Shown: positions 61,165 through 64,000 of the stretch, in pieces
Numbering within the stretch: position 1 is the first letter of the stretch
Layout: each line of letters begins with the position of its first letter
From: Citrus sinensis
Lineage: Eukaryota > Streptophyta > Magnoliopsida > Sapindales > Rutaceae
Length of the DNA: 64,000 nucleotides
Assembly: GCF_022201045.2 (NCBI RefSeq)
Contig: NC_068563.1
Span: 30,043,001-30,107,000, forward strand
Direction of reading: 5' to 3'
The notes under the pieces: model-generated
Database searches by the model: none
What the model was told of the DNA's origin: nothing
Seen by the model: the letters and a program-made list of their open reading frames with translations, nothing else
Translations under genes and position numbers: made by a program

Positions 61165-62048
61165 CTTATACAGAATGAAAAAGACGCTTTGTCCCTGAAC
61201 ATAACAGAGCCAGGGAAATTTGCTGGCCTTATCAGTTACATGGATGGATGTGTGTTGAGTGGTACAGAATTGGGGTGACATTAGAAGAATGAAAAATATT
61301 AGTTGTTCGTCGGTCAATTAGTTTTTGGTTGCCAACCTTCAAGTTTGCATGCCACAGTTTGTATCTGCAATGGAGAATGTTCATATGTTACTAGCATTGA
61401 CTATATCGCAGAACTAACATTTCCTGTAAATATTATTTTCTAATTACCTAAAGTTCTGGTTCATTTAGGACATGGATGCAAAAGGAAGCTACTAATTGTA
61501 AACTGCTTTCTCGTGTTCATTATTCAACAGAATGGGAATGCACCAGGGCGGTGTCTGTTTTTTGGCACTCCTTTTAACTCAATGCCAGCACGCACATAAT
61601 GCTTTTGAAGATCTGTTGCCGAGTGTATATTGTGGCTCATATACACGCAAACAACACCCCCGCTCCCCCCACCCCACCACCACAAAATAGAAAAAAGGAA
61701 AAAAAATTTAAAAATGTATGTTGTATATTCCTATAAGAATTAAACTTATACCGACATTAATTTTAATCACAAAAGACATTTTTTTTTTCCTTTACCACTG
61801 GAGTGAACTTAGTTTCCTTAAATATACACTTACATGCATGAAAAAGTCTTCCCCAAGTAAGCTGAACCCTAAATAATGGCAACTACTTTATAAATAATCA
61901 TAATTGCAGAAACATGTTTCACTTCAGATCCAATTCATTCTTTTCAGATTTTTCATAAAAAGAAAAAGAAAAACCCACGTAAAATGTTGCTTCAAAATTC
62001 CATTTTTAATAACTTTTTTGATCATTCACAAATGCACCATGCTATGCT
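61165..62048. other. KUP1 3' UTR and intergenic DNA
   Basis: Probable 3' UTR, then AT-rich DNA with a short C-rich patch near 61657-61680. No gene visible. Confidence 0.5.
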
Positions 62049-63255
62049 CTTTAGAGACATGCAAACCCTCGAACAACAACGTAGCCTGCACTCCACCAAA
62101 CCGCACTACTTCAATCCAGCCTTTTCCACTTGGGGGCCGTGGTGTCTCCTCTGATGCAACCAAGGCCGCCATCTAGCTCACCGGCTGATTCAAGTAGCCT
62201 ACTTGACCACCTAATTGCCGAGCCTGGTTCGAGGGACGTTGGTTGCTGCAATGAGCTTAATGCTGGCTATGCTGCTGATGGCTCTGCTAGGGCTCGTGCT
62301 GTTGGTGCATATGTTGTTACGTTCATTGTTGGTCGACTTAGCATCATCAATGCTATTGCTGGTGCTTATAGTGAGAATTTTCCAGCTGTCATTTGTATCG
62401 TTGGATGACCAAATACTAATTATTATGGGACTAATAGGATTCTGCATCACACGATTAGGTTACCGGATTTTAGCCAAGAGCTACGCTGCTTCCAGACTGT
62501 TACATGCTATCAGGTATTAAAAATTTGATTCATTTTAGTGTCTGAAGCACACTTATTGATCTATATGCAGTGAGTCATTTACTGTAATTACCAACTTGCT
62601 TATCAGTTTTCAAAATAAATGTAGTACACAGAACTTTAATGGATTATGCTGACAACATGTGCCGAGAGCCAATATACGTGGCATCAAGTGTGCACGGTCT
62701 AGAGATGTGGGGCATTGCGCTGCCATGCTATCTATAGCTTTTAGTTACCATATCTATGGTTTTTAGCTTGACTGTAGTGCTTGATCCTAACAATTGCAAA
62801 GAGAACTCGGATTACGTTCTAGGGAATTAAGCAGGTCATAGCAGAACGTTTGAATTGGAAAACTTATAGTGTTCTGATCAGCATGTTTCTTGATTCCATG
62901 GGATGAACTGACATATTATCTTGCTCTTTTGGAAATGCTAGTGATTATATTCTTGCTCTGTGTTGTTATACGCTGTGGTGATAACTTGGCAGAAGCGCAT
63001 GTACAAATAGATAGAGCAATTTCGACTGCACTCAAAGAAAGCAAGCCTGTGTGTATATAAGCATTAGTTGTAATTTGGCTGCTGTCCCTCATTCAACTTT
63101 TAGCAGAGAGCCCATTCCATTTGCCCTGTCTCCTAGGTAAAAATAATCACTTTGCTCCTTGCTGATCCGTTACATGATTAATTGGTTATTATAATTTGGT
63201 GGGAACTTGATTTTGCAGATTGAGTAATAAAATGGGACTAGAAGCTGCTGTCGAG
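62049..63255 (+). pseudogene. pyruvate decarboxylase pseudogene (5' half)
   Basis: Decayed copy of the thiamine-diphosphate enzyme of ethanol fermentation. Recognisable pieces in order: [16 protein letters not shown] (about 62052-62100); after a frame change and loss of the ARRLVQIG/FSVPGDFNL segment, [48 protein letters not shown] and [14 protein letters not shown]; then a TGA stop at about 62406 followed in frame by PNTNYYGTNRILHHTI and ELRCFQTVTCYQ to a plausible donor near 62515. A second exon has EAHVQIDRAISTALKESKPV then a TAA (about 63057) and a frameshift; a third (63219-63255) has LSNKMGLEAAVE and stops exactly where the gypsy LTR begins. Retained introns show it arose by DNA duplication, not reverse transcription. 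The rest is missing or beyond the inserted element. Confidence 0.88.
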
Positions 63256-63256
63256 G

Positions 63257-63679
63257 TGATAGGTCCCAACCAAAGTTAGCTAACAATCACAAGAGTTTTT
63301 CTGCTTATGGCGAGAAAAAAGACCAAGATGAATTGATTTAATTGACTCCTTTTTTATTATGCTGGAGCCTTTATTTATAATACTAAACATAACAAACTCA
63401 TCCTACAATAACGGCTGCAATCAAAATACGTAAACTAAAATAACATCCTTGCTACTTTTACGAAACACAAAGCTAAACAACTACTACTAAGGATTTGATC
63501 TTATCCTCAATCCTAAGGATTTGATCTTATCCACAATCCTTGCACGATCGTTATTCTCATATGTAATCATGCATGCATGAACCATGCAAGGGCAAGGCTC
63601 AAGGCTTCACGTCATGTACTTGGAATTTGGCTTATGCCCTCTGCTGGACTTGCGTGGCTTCCGTGACTGCTCCCTATCA
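63257..63679 (-). repeat. gypsy 3' LTR
   Basis: 423 bp with inverted termini TGATAGG...CCTATCA (TGATAGGTCC at the left, TCCCTATCA at the right). Contains a 25-base tandem duplication AAGGATTTGATCTTATCC (about 63489-63540). The partner LTR and the target duplication lie outside the window. Confidence 0.7.
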
Positions 63680-63716
63680 TTACCCCCTCCTCGGAGAGCA
63701 CCCTTGTCCTCAAGGG

Positions 63717-63938
63717 TCATGTGAGGAAATTATTGTTGTGGCGATGCCAAGTCCTCCCAGGTTGTTCTCGTTTGTTTTCTTCTCCCTGTAGTTCCTCTAC
63801 AGCAAATTCTTCATACAAACCCTCTTCCGGTGTTGTTCTGCATTCCAGGATTAGTAACTGTGCCTTGGTACACTTGTGGCCGGTGGTGAATTTGTCATTA
63901 CAATTGAAGCACAACCCCTGGGCTCGCCTCCTCTGCAT
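63717..63938 (-). pseudogene. gag zinc-knuckle fragment
   Basis: The minus-strand frame begins with a polar stretch (RRRAQGLCFNC), includes one CCHC zinc knuckle, then an acidic stretch (PEEGLYEEFAVEELQGEEN) and ends at a TGA just before the displaced end of pol. It is the C-terminal part of a gypsy gag, truncated by the internal deletion. Confidence 0.7.
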
Positions 63939-64000
63939 CTCTTCCCATGATAGCCTCTTATAAGGTGTTGTTGGTGTGGCTCGATTCGGAGCAGATGGGG

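Larger units (their letters stand above)
63257..64000 (-). mobile_element. Ty3/gypsy-type retrotransposon, internally deleted, cut by window edge
   Basis: A minus-strand LTR retrotransposon. Its 3' LTR is 63257-63679 and the inside continues past 64000. Next to the LTR is the purine tract (GAGGAGGGGGTAA on the minus strand, 63680-63692). Minus-strand coding shows a gag zinc knuckle CFNCNDKFTTGHKC (C-x2-C-x4-H-x4-C) near 63860-63905, but only about 150 bases later comes LEDKGALRGGG, which resembles the very end of a gypsy polyprotein. Protease, reverse transcriptase, RNase H and integrase are thus missing between them, so this copy is not autonomous. It sits at the break of the pyruvate decarboxylase pseudogene. 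Confidence 0.75.

Overview
The window is nuclear DNA of a flowering plant. Genes have many short introns with GT-AG (twice GC-AG) borders, intergenic DNA is AT-rich, and every gene I recognise is a plant family with a eudicot-type protein. A woody rosid such as Citrus is my guess for the source; nothing in the window proves the genus.

Layout. 48-2183 (+): 3' end of a PHD-finger/GNAT (IDM1-like) chromatin gene cut by the window edge. 4257-7092 (+): a TBL cell-wall O-acetyltransferase (TBL45-like). 7599-10902 (-): a complete 13-exon glutamine-dependent asparagine synthetase, convergent with the TBL gene, with a bZIP-type promoter (two G-boxes and a TGCTGAGTCAGCA palindrome). 11.4-25.4 kb: gene-poor AT-rich DNA with a Mutator-type MITE, other fold-backs, a PIF/Harbinger remnant, and an orphan copy of the RanBP1 promoter/leader. 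25673-27448 (+): clade-B PP2C with a MAPK-docking motif (AP2C1-like). 33015-34397 (+): intronless MAPKKK (MAPKKK14-like) with a hydrophobic C-terminal tail. 39570-39938: a TRIM retroelement. 41290-43324 (+): RanBP1. 48229-54951: a coding-less LTR retroelement with about 25 copies of a 122-bp repeat; a hAT element is nested in its 3' LTR. 56875-61164 (+): KUP1-type K+ transporter. 62049-63255 (+): pyruvate decarboxylase pseudogene cut by a Ty3/gypsy element that runs off the right edge.

How the genes relate. TBL45-like, AP2C1-like, MAPKKK14-like, RanBP1 and KUP1 lie in the same order and orientation relative to one another as I recall for Arabidopsis chromosome 2 (At2g30010 to At2g30070), so the block looks like conserved ancestral gene order with an asparagine synthetase between the first two and transposons filling the gaps. 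The PP2C and the MAPKKK belong to the same signalling module type: one starts MAPK cascades, the other switches MAPKs off. The remaining genes are housekeeping or metabolic (nuclear transport, K+ uptake, nitrogen assimilation, wall acetylation).

I found no CRISPR, rRNA or convincing tRNA gene. No wholly novel system is evident. The most unusual items are the repeat-filled LTR element, the duplicated RanBP1 promoter without its gene, the two GC-AG introns (one able to be retained in frame), and the possible tail anchor on the MAPKKK.
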